Part shown: one piece after another, positions 51,727-59,401 of the stretch
How positions within the stretch are numbered: the first letter of the stretch is position 1
Layout of the letters: each line of letters begins with the position of its first letter
Assembly (NCBI RefSeq): GCF_029211185.1
Contig: NZ_JARGDO010000019.1
Span: 26,847 to 90,846, forward strand
From: Tessaracoccus caeni
GTDB taxonomy: Bacteria > Actinomycetota > Actinomycetes > Propionibacteriales > Propionibacteriaceae
DNA length: 64,000 nt
Direction: 5' to 3'
Made by a program: the position numbers and the translations under genes
The notes under the pieces: generated by a model
Seen by the model: the letters and a program-made list of their open reading frames with translations, nothing else
The model's database searches: none
What the model was told of the DNA's origin: nothing

Positions 51727-52227
51727 TTAGATTTCGAGTTCTAGGCGTTCTGCGATGAAGGTTGGATCCCAGCCGGGATTGAAAGTGTCGACGTGGGTGA
51801 ATCCGAGCCGCTCGTATAGGCCACGCAGGTTCGGGTGGCAGTCGAGCCGCAGCTTGGCGCACCCCTGCGTTCGCGCGGCATGGCGGCAAGCCTCGATCAG
51901 CGCGGAGCTGACACCCCGGCCCGCATGTGTCCGTCGCACCGCGAGCTTGTGCAGATATGCGGCCTCCCCCTTGAGGGCGTCGGGCCAGAACTCGGGATCC
52001 TCGGCCGACAAGGTGCAACAGCCGACGATGCCGTCGCTGCAACTCGCGACTAGGAGCTCGGATCTCAGGACGAAGGTCTCCGCGAATGTCCGGTCGATCC
52101 GCGCGACGTCCCAGGCGGGCGTTCCCTTGGCGGACATCCACGCCGCAGCGTCGTGCATCAGCCGCACAACCTCGTCGATATCACCCGAGCAGGCGACCCG
52201 AACGTTCGGAGGCTCCTCGCTGTCCAT
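51727..52227 (-). CDS. orf5: GNAT acetyltransferase, orf5 of the integron 3' segment
   Basis: A 166-residue GNAT-fold protein with acetyl-CoA loop RRTHAGRGVSSALIEACRH and a late NLRGLYERLGFTHVD. It is the standard orf5 that follows sul1 in class 1 integron 3'-conserved segments; its function is not established. Codon use and length match the canonical copy. Beyond it, 51620-51726 is remaining 3'-segment DNA without a gene. Confidence 0.92.
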   Translation of the reverse strand: MDSEEPPNVRVACSGDIDEVVRLMHDAAAWMSAKGTPAWDVARIDRTFAETFVLRSELLVASCSDGIVGCCTLSAEDPEFWPDALKGEAAYLHKLAVRRTHAGRGVSSALIEACRHAARTQGCAKLRLDCHPNLRGLYERLGFTHVDTFNPGWDPTFIAERLELEI

Positions 52228-52354
52228 TCGCTCCCCTGGCGCGGTATGAACCGCCGCCTCATAGTGCAGTTTGATCCTGACGAGCCCAGCATGTCTGCGC
52301 CCACCTTCGCGGAACCTGACCAGGGTCCGCTAGCGGGCGGCCGGAAGGTGAATG

Positions 52355-53194
52355 CTAGGCATGATCTAACCCTCGGTCTCTGGCGTCGCGACTGCGAAAT
52401 TTCGCGAGGGTTTCCGAGAAGGTGATTGCGCTTCGCAGATCTCCAGGCGCGTGGGTGCGGACGTAGTCAGCGCCATTGCCGATCGCGTGAAGTTCCGCCG
52501 CAAGGCTCGCTGGACCCAGATCCTTTACAGGAAGGCCAACGGTGGCGCCCAAGAAGGATTTCCGCGACACCGAGACCAATAGCGGAAGCCCCAACGCCGA
52601 CTTCAGCTTTTGAAGGTTCGACAGCACGTGCAGCGATGTTTCCGGTGCGGGGCTCAAGAAAAATCCCATCCCCGGATCGAGGATGAGCCGGTCGGCAGCG
52701 ACCCCGCTCCGTCGCAAGGCGGAAACCCGCGCCTCGAAGAACCGCACAATCTCGTCGAGCGCGTCTTCGGGTCGAAGGTGACCGGTGCGGGTGGCGATGC
52801 CATCCCGCTGCGCTGAGTGCATAACCACCAGCCTGCAGTCCGCCTCAGCAATATCGGGATAGAGCGCAGGGTCAGGAAATCCTTGGATATCGTTCAGGTA
52901 GCCCACGCCGCGCTTGAGCGCATAGCGCTGGGTTTCCGGTTGGAAGCTGTCGATTGAAACACGGTGCATCTGATCGGACAGGGCGTCTAAGAGCGGCGCA
53001 ATACGTCTGATCTCATCGGCCGGCGATACAGGCCTCGCGTCCGGATGGCTGGCGGCCGGTCCGACATCCACGACGTCTGATCCGACTCGCAGCATTTCGA
53101 TCGCCGCGGTGACAGCGCCGGCGGGGTCTAGCCGCCGGCTCTCATCGAAGAAGGAGTCCTCGGTGAGATTCAGAATGCCGAACACCGTCACCAT
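52355..53194 (-). CDS. sul1: Sulfonamide-resistant dihydropteroate synthase
   Basis: A 279-residue Sul1, starting [20 protein letters not shown] and ending [11 protein letters not shown]. It replaces the host enzyme in folate synthesis and does not bind sulfonamides. The frame extends upstream to 53281, but the known start is 53194, overlapping the qacEdelta1 stop by 7 bp. It looks complete, with no disruption. It is transcribed from Pc and a local promoter. Confidence 0.98.
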   Translation of the reverse strand: MVTVFGILNLTEDSFFDESRRLDPAGAVTAAIEMLRVGSDVVDVGPAASHPDARPVSPADEIRRIAPLLDALSDQMHRVSIDSFQPETQRYALKRGVGYLNDIQGFPDPALYPDIAEADCRLVVMHSAQRDGIATRTGHLRPEDALDEIVRFFEARVSALRRSGVAADRLILDPGMGFFLSPAPETSLHVLSNLQKLKSALGLPLLVSVSRKSFLGATVGLPVKDLGPASLAAELHAIGNGADYVRTHAPGDLRSAITFSETLAKFRSRDARDRGLDHA

Positions 53195-53535
53195 GGCGTC
53201 GGCCTCCGCAGCGACTTCCACGATGGGGATCGGGCGAGCAAAAAGGCAGCAATTATGAGCCCCATACCTACAAAGCCCCACGCATCAAGCTTTTGCCCAT
53301 GAAGCAACCAGGCAATGGCTGTAATTATGACGACGCCGAGTCCCGACCAGACTGCATAAGCAACACCGACAGGGATGGATTTCAGAACCAGAGAAAGAAA
53401 ATAAAATGCGATGCCATAACCGATTATGACAACGGCGGAAGGGGCAAGCTTAGTAAAGCCCTCGCTAGATTTTAATGCGGATGTTGCGATTACTTCGCCA
53501 ACTATTGCGATAACAAGAAAAAGCCAGCCTTTCAT
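53188..53535 (-). CDS. qacEdelta1: Truncated SMR exporter QacEdelta1
   Basis: A 115-residue small-multidrug-resistance-type protein with four hydrophobic stretches, the last altered ([13 protein letters not shown]), the hallmark of the shortened qacE in class 1 integrons. It gives weak or no antiseptic export. It overlaps sul1 by 7 bp. Confidence 0.98.
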   Translation of the reverse strand: MKGWLFLVIAIVGEVIATSALKSSEGFTKLAPSAVVIIGYGIAFYFLSLVLKSIPVGVAYAVWSGLGVVIITAIAWLLHGQKLDAWGFVGMGLIIAAFLLARSPSWKSLRRPTPW

Positions 53536-53636
53536 GATATATCTCCCAATTTGTGTAGGGCTTATTATGCACGCTTAAAAATAATAAAAGCAGACTTGAC
53601 CTGATAGTTTGGCTGTGAGCAATTATGTGCTTAGTG

Positions 53637-53697
53637 CATCTAACGCCGGAGTTAAGCCGCCGCGCGTAGCGCGGTCGGCTTGAACGAATTGTTAGAC
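53637..53697 (-). repeat. attC: attC site of the aadA2 cassette
   Basis: Reading leftwards, this imperfect palindrome of about 61 bases starts with the core GTCTAAC (complement of 53691-53697) and ends GTTAGATG (53637-53644), directly after the aadA2 stop. It is the cassette recombination site. Confidence 0.85.
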
Positions 53698-53698
53698 A

Positions 53699-54490
53699 TC
53701 ATTTACCAACTGACTTGATGATCTCGCCTTTCACAAAGCGAATAAATTCTTCCAAGTGATCTGCGCGTGAGGCCAAGTGATCTTCTTTTTGTCCCAGATA
53801 AGCTTGCTTAGCTTCAAGTAAGACGGGCTGATACTGGGCAGGTAGGCGTTTTATTGCCCAGTCGGCAGCGACATCCTTCGGCGCGATTTTGCCGGTTATT
53901 GCGCTGTACCAAATGCGGGACAACGTAAGCACTACATTTCGCTCATCGCCGGCCCAGTCGGGCTGCGAGTTCCATAGCTTCAAGGTTTCCCTCAGCGCCT
54001 CGAATAGATCCTGTTCAGGAACCGGGTCAAAGAATTCCTCCGCTGCCGGACCTACCAAGGCAACGCTATGTTCTCTTGCTTTTGTAAGCAGGATAGCTAG
54101 ATCAATGTCGATCATGGCTGGCTCGAAGATACCCGCAAGAATGTCATTGCGCTGCCATTCTCCAAATTGCAGCTCGCGCTTAGCCGGATAACGCCACGGG
54201 ATGATGTCGTCATGCACGACAAGGGTGACTTCTATAGCGCGGAGCGTCTCGCTCTCGCCAGGGAAAGCCGAAGCCTCCATAAGATCATTGAGCAATGCTC
54301 GCCGCGTCGTTTCATCAAGCTTTACGGCCACAGTAACCAACAAATCAATATCGCTGTATGGCTTCAGGCCGCCATCCACTGCGGAGCCGTACAAATGCAC
54401 GGCCAGCAACGTTGATTCCAGATGGCGCTCAATGACGCTTAGCACCTCTGATAGTTGGTTCGAAATTTCGATGGTCACCGCTTCCCTCAT
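53699..54490 (-). CDS. aadA2: Aminoglycoside nucleotidyltransferase ANT(3'')-Ia
   Basis: A 263-residue enzyme that adenylylates streptomycin and spectinomycin. The nucleotidyltransferase motif is LYGSAVDGGLKPYSDIDLLV. Residues such as TIEISNQLSEVLSVIE and IIKSVGK at the end match the AadA2 variant rather than AadA1. The ATG at 54490 is the cassette start; an alternative internal GTG is used in some records. It is the only cassette between attI1 and the 3' segment. Confidence 0.96.
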   Translation of the reverse strand: MREAVTIEISNQLSEVLSVIERHLESTLLAVHLYGSAVDGGLKPYSDIDLLVTVAVKLDETTRRALLNDLMEASAFPGESETLRAIEVTLVVHDDIIPWRYPAKRELQFGEWQRNDILAGIFEPAMIDIDLAILLTKAREHSVALVGPAAEEFFDPVPEQDLFEALRETLKLWNSQPDWAGDERNVVLTLSRIWYSAITGKIAPKDVAADWAIKRLPAQYQPVLLEAKQAYLGQKEDHLASRADHLEEFIRFVKGEIIKSVGK

Positions 54491-54493
54491 GAT

Positions 54494-54558
54494 GTCTAAC
54501 TTTGTTTTAGGGCGACTGCCCTGCTGCGTAACATCGTTGCTGCTCCATAACATCAAAC
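54494..54558 (-). promoter_or_regulatory. attI1: attI1 recombination site
   Basis: The core GTTAGAC (reading leftwards; complement 54494-54500) joins the cassette here, and the adjacent DNA to the integrase start fits attI1. The P2 promoter nearby has its two boxes 14 bp apart (TTGTTA and TACAGT), so it is inactive. Confidence 0.8.
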
Positions 54559-54607
54559 ATCGACCCACGGCGTAACGCGCTTGCTGCTTGGATGCCCGAG
54601 GCATAGA

Positions 54608-54623
54608 CTGTACAAAAAAACAG
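54608..54623. promoter_or_regulatory. LexA box upstream of intI1
   Basis: CTGTACAAAAAAACAG matches CTGT-N8-ACAG and lies 12 bp before the integrase start. In class 1 integrons it ties integrase to the SOS response; here the integrase is broken. Confidence 0.75.
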
Positions 54624-54635
54624 TCATAACAAGCC

Positions 54636-54757
54636 ATGAAAACCGCCACTGCGCCGTTACCACCGCTGCGTTCGGTCAAGGTTCTGGACCAGTTGCGTGA
54701 GCGCATACGCTACTTGCATTATAGCTTACGAACCGAACAGGCTTATGTCCACTGGGT
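54636..54757 (+). pseudogene. intI1: intI1 integrase, 5' fragment cut by IS6100
   Basis: The first 40 codons ([20 protein letters not shown] and onwards to AYVHW) match IntI1, which is 337 residues long. The sequence then runs into the IS6100 end at 54758. All catalytic residues are lost, so cassettes can no longer be moved by this copy. Confidence 0.97.
54723..54751 (-). promoter_or_regulatory. Cassette promoter Pc, weak variant (PcW)
   Basis: Reading leftwards, TGGACA (54746-54751) and TAAGCT (54723-54728) are 17 bp apart, the PcW arrangement. The IS6100 insertion begins only 6 bp upstream of the -35 box, so the promoter survived the integrase truncation and still drives aadA2. Confidence 0.92.
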
Positions 54758-55637
54758 GGCTCTGTTGCAAAGATTGGCGGCAGTCAGAGGTAGGCTGTCG
54801 CTCTGCGCCGATCAGGCGGCTGCTGCGAAATGGTGGTTGAGCATGCCCATGGCCTCCGTCAGCGCCGAGGGCCCAATGCCAAAAGCTCTCTCCACAAGGC
54901 GCACCTCGCCCCTGATGCCGGGCTGCAGGCACCAGGGGCGAGCCTGTCCTTTGCGCAGGGCTCGCATGACTTCGAATCCCTTGATCGTGGCATAGGCCGT
55001 GGGGATCGATTTGAAACCGCGCACCGGCTTGATCAGTATCTTGAGCTTTCCGTGATCGGCCTCGATCACGTTATTGAGATACTTCACCTGCCGGTGGGCC
55101 GTCTCCCGGTCCAGCTTTCCTTCGCGCTTCAATTCGGTGATCGCTGCACCATAGCTCGGCGCTTTGTCGGTATTGAGCGTGGCAGGCTTTTCCCAGTGCT
55201 TCAGGCCTCGCAGGGCCTTGCCCAGGAACCGCTTCGCTGCCTTGGCGCTGCGGGTCGGCGACAGGTAGAAATCGATCGTGTCGCCCCGCTTGTCGACTGC
55301 CCGGTACAGGTAGGTCCACTTGCCCCGCACCTTGACGTAGGTTTCATCCAGGCGCCAGCTCGGATCAAAGCCACGCCGCCAGAACCAGCGCAGCCGCTTC
55401 TCCATCTCCGGGGCGTAGCACTGGACCCAGCGATAGATCGTCGTATGGTCGACCGAAATGCCGCGTTCCGCCAGCATTTCCTCAAGGTCGCGATAGCTGA
55501 TCGGATAGCGACAATACCAGCGCACCGCCCACAGGATCACATCACCCTGGAAATGGCGCCACTTGAAATCCGTCATCGTTCCGTCCGTCCAATCTCCGCC
55601 AAGCATGCTCAAGCTTCACGATTTTTGCAACAGAGCC
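54758..55637 (-). mobile_element. IS6100: IS6100, right copy (IS6 family)
   Basis: 880 bp with ends at 54758 and 55637, in the same direction as the left copy. It interrupts intI1 after codon 40. Its outer flank is the TGTCTGCG duplication. Confidence 0.97.
54812..55606 (-). CDS. tnp: IS6100 transposase (right copy)
   Basis: The same 264-residue protein as the left copy, without any difference I could see, and with Asp87, Asp147 and Glu182 intact. Both copies should be active, so further cointegrate formation or deletion between them is possible. Confidence 0.95.
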   Translation of the reverse strand: MLGGDWTDGTMTDFKWRHFQGDVILWAVRWYCRYPISYRDLEEMLAERGISVDHTTIYRWVQCYAPEMEKRLRWFWRRGFDPSWRLDETYVKVRGKWTYLYRAVDKRGDTIDFYLSPTRSAKAAKRFLGKALRGLKHWEKPATLNTDKAPSYGAAITELKREGKLDRETAHRQVKYLNNVIEADHGKLKILIKPVRGFKSIPTAYATIKGFEVMRALRKGQARPWCLQPGIRGEVRLVERAFGIGPSALTEAMGMLNHHFAAAA

Positions 55638-55645
55638 TGTCTGCG
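55638..55645. repeat. Right 8-bp target duplication of the composite transposon
   Basis: TGTCTGCG, identical to 50631-50638. Confidence 0.9.
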
Positions 55646-55808
55646 TAACCGGCTCAAACGCGTCCACGCACAGCCCCGGGCGCCTTACCGCTGCTCGACA
55701 TCGTGTACGGAGAGGCATCTGCGCAGGTCAGAGCCCTCGCCAGACGTCTCGCAGCACCATGTCGCCCGGGGGACCGTGGTGATTCATCTGATGCAATACG
55801 CAGACTAG

Positions 55809-55838
55809 TTTCTGACATAATGTTGATTATCGGACTAT
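55809..55838. repeat. Resolvase-site-like palindrome
   Basis: TTTCTGACATAAT (55809-55821), GTTG, then ATTATCGGACTAT (55826-55838) form an imperfect inverted repeat in the style of Tn3-family res crossover sites (TGTCYGATAAT arms). It lies in otherwise empty DNA right of the transposon. No resolvase gene is present. Confidence 0.35.
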
Positions 55839-55872
55839 GATGCCTGGCTCAGCACACGGCGTAGAGGCGGCG

Positions 55873-56112
55873 TCACAGTGGCTCGCCGACGACCTCCTCG
55901 TCGCGCGAAGCAGAGAGTTCCGCGAGTTCGTCAGCCACATCATCGGCAGACTGGCTCTGATAGAAGCACGCGAGCGCCGCTTTCTCAGCACCCAGCTGTT
56001 GACACAAGGATGGCGTGAGGCCGTCGACCTTGACCTCAACGTCCGGACGGATGAAGGTGTCCGGGGTGACGGCGACGCGTTGATCGGCAGGTTCGTCTGG
56101 TTCCATCAACAC
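55873..56112 (-). CDS. Small acidic hypothetical protein
   Basis: A 79-codon frame starting MLMEPDEPADQRVAVTPDTF. The composition (many Asp/Glu, regular codon use) looks coding, yet a frame on the other strand (55837-56175) overlaps it fully. I recognise no domain. The rest of 55646-56269 has no gene I can support. Confidence 0.35.
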   Translation of the reverse strand: MLMEPDEPADQRVAVTPDTFIRPDVEVKVDGLTPSLCQQLGAEKAALACFYQSQSADDVADELAELSASRDEEVVGEPL

Positions 56113-56269
56113 ACCCTACGGCAGCCAGTATCTATCGTGCGGTGCTGTGAGCAACGACCCGCCACTGCTGCGTGACCAGTCCCTCGAAGGGATGCTGACG
56201 GCGATCGCTGAATCACCCAACTGGGGAGCTGATCGTGATCAGTCCTGCTCCCAGCGATAAGGTCGGAAC

Positions 56270-56968
56270 ATGACACGCAACACGCGCGTCGACGACGTGA
56301 CGAGCTACATTCTCGACGCTATCGCCGACGGACGCTTCCCACCTGGCGAGCAACTGCCGGGTGAAGAGAAGCTCGCTGAGCTCGCCGACGCGAGCCGCTT
56401 GACGCTGCGGGAGGCCGTCAAGACGCTCGCGGCCCAGGGCATCCTGCGTCCGCTCCAGGGTCGGGGCACTTTCGTGAACCCCATTGAGCGCTGGATCTCG
56501 CTGGAGGCCATCATGCGTGTGCGCAGAGGCAGTGCGAAGGACGCCATCCTGCAGTTGGTCGAGGTCCGGGGGTTCCTTGAGATCGGTGCGGCGGAGCGGT
56601 TCGCTCGTGTCGCTACAGATGCCGATATCGAGGCGTTGACTGAGCACCTGGACAAGATGCGCACGGCCCACGCCGCAGGCGACGTCACCGCTGCGATGGA
56701 GGCCGACCTCGCCTTTCACGGCGTGATCATCGAAAGCAGCGGCAACCCCTTCATCGCCGCCGCCATGGCGCCCCTCGCCAAGGTTCTCGCCGACGCCCGC
56801 CGCGCCACCTCCGCTATCCCCCAGATGCGCGCCAACGCCATCGACGAACATGCCAAGATCCTCGACGCCGTGATCGCTCACGACGGCGCGGCCGCCCGAA
56901 CCGCGATGCGCTCGCACATGCGCCAAACGCGTCGCGACAGCGAGGCCTACATCCCCGACGGCGACTGA
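56270..56968 (+). CDS. GntR-family regulator, FadR subgroup
   Basis: A 232-residue regulator with an N-terminal winged HTH (residues about 15-65, FPPGEQLPGEEKLAELADASRLTLREAVKTLAAQGILRPLQGRGTFV) and an all-helical FCD ligand domain with metal-type histidines (DLAFHGVIIESSGN, MRSHMRQT). It precedes the sugar-acid operon by 94 bp, with a perfect palindrome just past the promoter, so it is likely the substrate-responsive repressor of that operon. Confidence 0.92.
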   Translation: MTRNTRVDDVTSYILDAIADGRFPPGEQLPGEEKLAELADASRLTLREAVKTLAAQGILRPLQGRGTFVNPIERWISLEAIMRVRRGSAKDAILQLVEVRGFLEIGAAERFARVATDADIEALTEHLDKMRTAHAAGDVTAAMEADLAFHGVIIESSGNPFIAAAMAPLAKVLADARRATSAIPQMRANAIDEHAKILDAVIAHDGAAARTAMRSHMRQTRRDSEAYIPDGD

Positions 56969-56983
56969 GTTCGCATTTACCTC

Positions 56984-57012
56984 TTGCATTCGCCAGGCGT
57001 CCTTGCTACTTT
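56984..57012 (+). promoter_or_regulatory. Sigma-A-type promoter of the sugar-acid operon
   Basis: TTGCAT (56984-56989) and TACTTT (57007-57012) are 17 bp apart, close to consensus spacing. It lies between the regulator stop and the kinase start. Confidence 0.65.
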
Positions 57013-57017
57013 TTAGT

Positions 57018-57040
57018 CCTCAGACCTCAGAGGTCTGAGG
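57018..57040. promoter_or_regulatory. GntR operator: 11-bp perfect arms
   Basis: CCTCAGACCTC (57018-57028) and GAGGTCTGAGG (57030-57040) are perfect inverted arms around one base, starting 6 bp after the -10 box, so binding would block transcription start. Confidence 0.85.
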
Positions 57041-57062
57041 ATTGGTACTCAAGGAGGCGTAC

Positions 57063-58481
57063 ATGGTCGATATCAACGACCTTTCAGCCGGACTGCCGGC
57101 TGCACAGGAGATCTCGGCGGCATCCGTCAGAGAAGCTCGCACACGAGGAGCCCGTCAACTGGTCGTGCTGGATGACGACCCGACCGGCACGCAATCAGTG
57201 GGAGGCCTACCCGTTCTGAACGCCTGGTCCGCCGCAGATCTGACATGGGCGCTGAAGACCGGTGCTCCGGCCGTCTACGTGATGACCAACTCGCGTTCCC
57301 TCTCCCCTGCTGACGCCGAGCACCGTAACCGGGAGGTAGTGGGAGCCGCGCTGGAGGCCGCCCGCGCACTGGGCATCGAGGTGGACTTCGTCTCGCGCAG
57401 CGACTCGACGTTGCGCGGACACTTCCCCCTCGAACCTGACACGATCCGCGACGTGCTGGCCGCCGCCGGCATCACCGTCGACGGCGTCGTGATCGTGCCG
57501 GCTTTCGGCGACGCGGGGCGGATCACCGTGCGCTCGGTGCACTACGCGGGCAGCGCCACGACCGGATATCTGCCCGTCGGCGAGACCGAGTTCGCAAAGG
57601 ATGCGACGTTCGGTTACGCCAGCTCGGACCTCCGAGACTGGGTCGCCGAAAAGACCCAGGGACGCATCCCTGCAGACCAGGTGGCGACGATCACCCTCGA
57701 TCAGCTCCGCGCCGATCCTGAGGGCACCGTCGGCGTGCTCACCTCGCTGACCGACGGACAGCCGGTCGTCGTCGACATCCTCGAGGAGACCGATCTCAGG
57801 CTGCTCGCCCTGGCGCTGCTGCAAGCGGAGACGACGGGCAAGCGCTTCGTGCATCGCGTGGGGCCGCCTTTCGTCCGCGGCCTCATCGGACAAGACGTCA
57901 TCGCCCCGTTGAGCGCAGAAGACGTCGCCGCTCTCCGTACGCGCGAGACGGCACAAGGCGGCCTGATCGTGGTCGGCTCCCATGTGGCGCTCACCACGCG
58001 GCAACTGGACCACCTGCGCGAGCGCCGCGCTCCCGTCGAGTTCGAGATCGACGTCGCGAAGGTGCTAGAAGAGCAGGCTGCGGGATACCTCGACGACATC
58101 GTCGACAAGGTCAGCGACGCTCTGGCGCAAGGCAATGCCGTGGTCCGTACGTCGCGCACCCTGGTAAAGGGCACTGACGGGGCGGACTCGCTGCGCATCG
58201 CCCGTGCCGTCTCCGATGCCGTGGTCTACGTCGTCCGCGAAGTGCTGCGCCGCACCCCACCCCGGTTCGTGATCGCGAAGGGCGGCATCACGTCCTCCGA
58301 TGTGGCCGCACGAGGGCTCGAGATCGAACGCGCCATCGTTCGCGGTCCCATGCTGCCCGGCATCGTCTCCCTCTGGGAACCCATCCTGGGCCCCGCTCAG
58401 GGCATCCCTTACATCGTGTTCGCCGGCAACGTCGGCGACGAACAGTCCTTGGCCGACGTGGCCGACAAGCTCTCCCTCTGA
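57063..58481 (+). CDS. Four-carbon acid sugar kinase (DUF1537, OtnK/LtnK-like)
   Basis: A 472-residue kinase of the DUF1537 family. The N-terminal domain begins with the substrate motif LVVLDDDPTGTQ and NSRS; the C-terminal nucleotide-binding domain has RFVIAKGGITSSDVA and LWEPILGPAQGIPYIVFAGNVGDEQSL. It phosphorylates four-carbon acids such as 3-oxo-tetronate or erythronate. ATG 57063 is preceded by AAGGAGG. It is the first gene of the operon. The exact acid (L-threonate, D-threonate, D-erythronate) cannot be told from sequence. Confidence 0.9.
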   Translation: MVDINDLSAGLPAAQEISAASVREARTRGARQLVVLDDDPTGTQSVGGLPVLNAWSAADLTWALKTGAPAVYVMTNSRSLSPADAEHRNREVVGAALEAARALGIEVDFVSRSDSTLRGHFPLEPDTIRDVLAAAGITVDGVVIVPAFGDAGRITVRSVHYAGSATTGYLPVGETEFAKDATFGYASSDLRDWVAEKTQGRIPADQVATITLDQLRADPEGTVGVLTSLTDGQPVVVDILEETDLRLLALALLQAETTGKRFVHRVGPPFVRGLIGQDVIAPLSAEDVAALRTRETAQGGLIVVGSHVALTTRQLDHLRERRAPVEFEIDVAKVLEEQAAGYLDDIVDKVSDALAQGNAVVRTSRTLVKGTDGADSLRIARAVSDAVVYVVREVLRRTPPRFVIAKGGITSSDVAARGLEIERAIVRGPMLPGIVSLWEPILGPAQGIPYIVFAGNVGDEQSLADVADKLSL

Positions 58482-58498
58482 TCGGAAGGAAACACATC

Positions 58499-59401
58499 AT
58501 GACAACACCCGTCATCGCCGTTCTCGGCCTCGGCGCTATGGGCCTGCCCATGGCCACCTGTCTCGCGGAGAAGTTCCCGGTCAAGGGCTTCGACATCAAC
58601 CCTGAGCGACTCTCGCTCGGAGCGGCAGCCGGTGTGACCGCCGCCTCCAGCGCTCAGGACGCGGCCACCGGCGCCGATGTCGTGCTTCTCGCAGTGCGCA
58701 ATTCTGCCCAGCTCGACGCCGCCCTCTATGGGCCTGATGGTGTCGCGAGCGTGCTGGCTGAGGGGGCCACGATCCTGCTCACGTCAACGGTCGGCATCGA
58801 AGCCGTCCGTGCCGTCGCGGCGCGGCTCCAAGAAGACGGCCTGCATCTGGTGGATGCTCCTATCTCGGGCGGCCCCGTGCGGGCTGGCGCCGGCGACCTG
58901 CTCATCACCGTCGGCGCAACGGACGAGGCCTATGCCGCCACAGAGGCTGCGTTGGAACAGCTCGCGTCAACCCTGGTTCGGATCGGCGACAAGCCTGGCG
59001 ACGGGCAGGCCATGAAGACGGTCAATCAGCTGCTGTGCGGCGTGCACATCGCCGCCGGCGCCGAAGCACTCGCCCTCGCCGACGCCCTCGGACTGGATCC
59101 GCAACTGGCGCTGGACACGCTGGGGGCCGGGGCCGCGGCTTCATTTATGCTCGCTGACCGCGGACCGCGCATGCTGCAGGCCTACGACGAGGGCGGCGCG
59201 GAGGTGCGCAGCCGCATCGATATCTTCACCAAGGACATGGGCATCGTCACCAGCGCCGCTCGCGAGCAAGGCCTGGCAACCCCGATCGCGGCGGCGGCCG
59301 AGGGCCTGTATTTGATTGCCCAGGCGGCCGGCCAGGCAGCCATGGACGATTCGTCGGTGATCAAGGTCGTCGCCCCGCACCGCAAGGGCGACGTCTCATG
59401 A
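58499..59401 (+). CDS. NAD-dependent 3-hydroxyacid dehydrogenase (threonate dehydrogenase-like)
   Basis: A 300-residue beta-hydroxyacid dehydrogenase. NAD loop GLGAMGLPMA is at the start, the substrate motif DAPISGGPVRAGAGDL near 119-134 and the catalytic Lys in GQAMKTVNQLL near 162. In four-carbon acid pathways this enzyme oxidises L-threonate or D-erythronate, giving the 2-oxo acid used by the neighbouring kinase. Its stop overlaps the permease start (ATGA). Confidence 0.92.
   Translation: MTTPVIAVLGLGAMGLPMATCLAEKFPVKGFDINPERLSLGAAAGVTAASSAQDAATGADVVLLAVRNSAQLDAALYGPDGVASVLAEGATILLTSTVGIEAVRAVAARLQEDGLHLVDAPISGGPVRAGAGDLLITVGATDEAYAATEAALEQLASTLVRIGDKPGDGQAMKTVNQLLCGVHIAAGAEALALADALGLDPQLALDTLGAGAAASFMLADRGPRMLQAYDEGGAEVRSRIDIFTKDMGIVTSAAREQGLATPIAAAAEGLYLIAQAAGQAAMDDSSVIKVVAPHRKGDVS

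Larger units (their letters stand above)
50639..55637. mobile_element. Composite transposon: IS6100 - class 1 integron - IS6100
   Basis: A 4999-bp unit with two direct complete IS6100 copies (50639-51518, 54758-55637) around a class 1 integron lacking most of intI1. The same 8-bp sequence flanks the outer ends, so the whole moved together. Resistance genes are read leftwards from Pc: aadA2, qacEdelta1, sul1, orf5. I recall similar IS6100-bounded integrons from Corynebacterium plasmids and chromosomes. Confidence 0.9.

Noticed and set aside
50583..55808. A gene interrupted by the composite transposon (frame across the joined target site)
   Set aside because: Joining the flanks leaves a short open frame, but its composition is Arg/Pro/Ser-rich and I recognise no domain, so it looks like chance.
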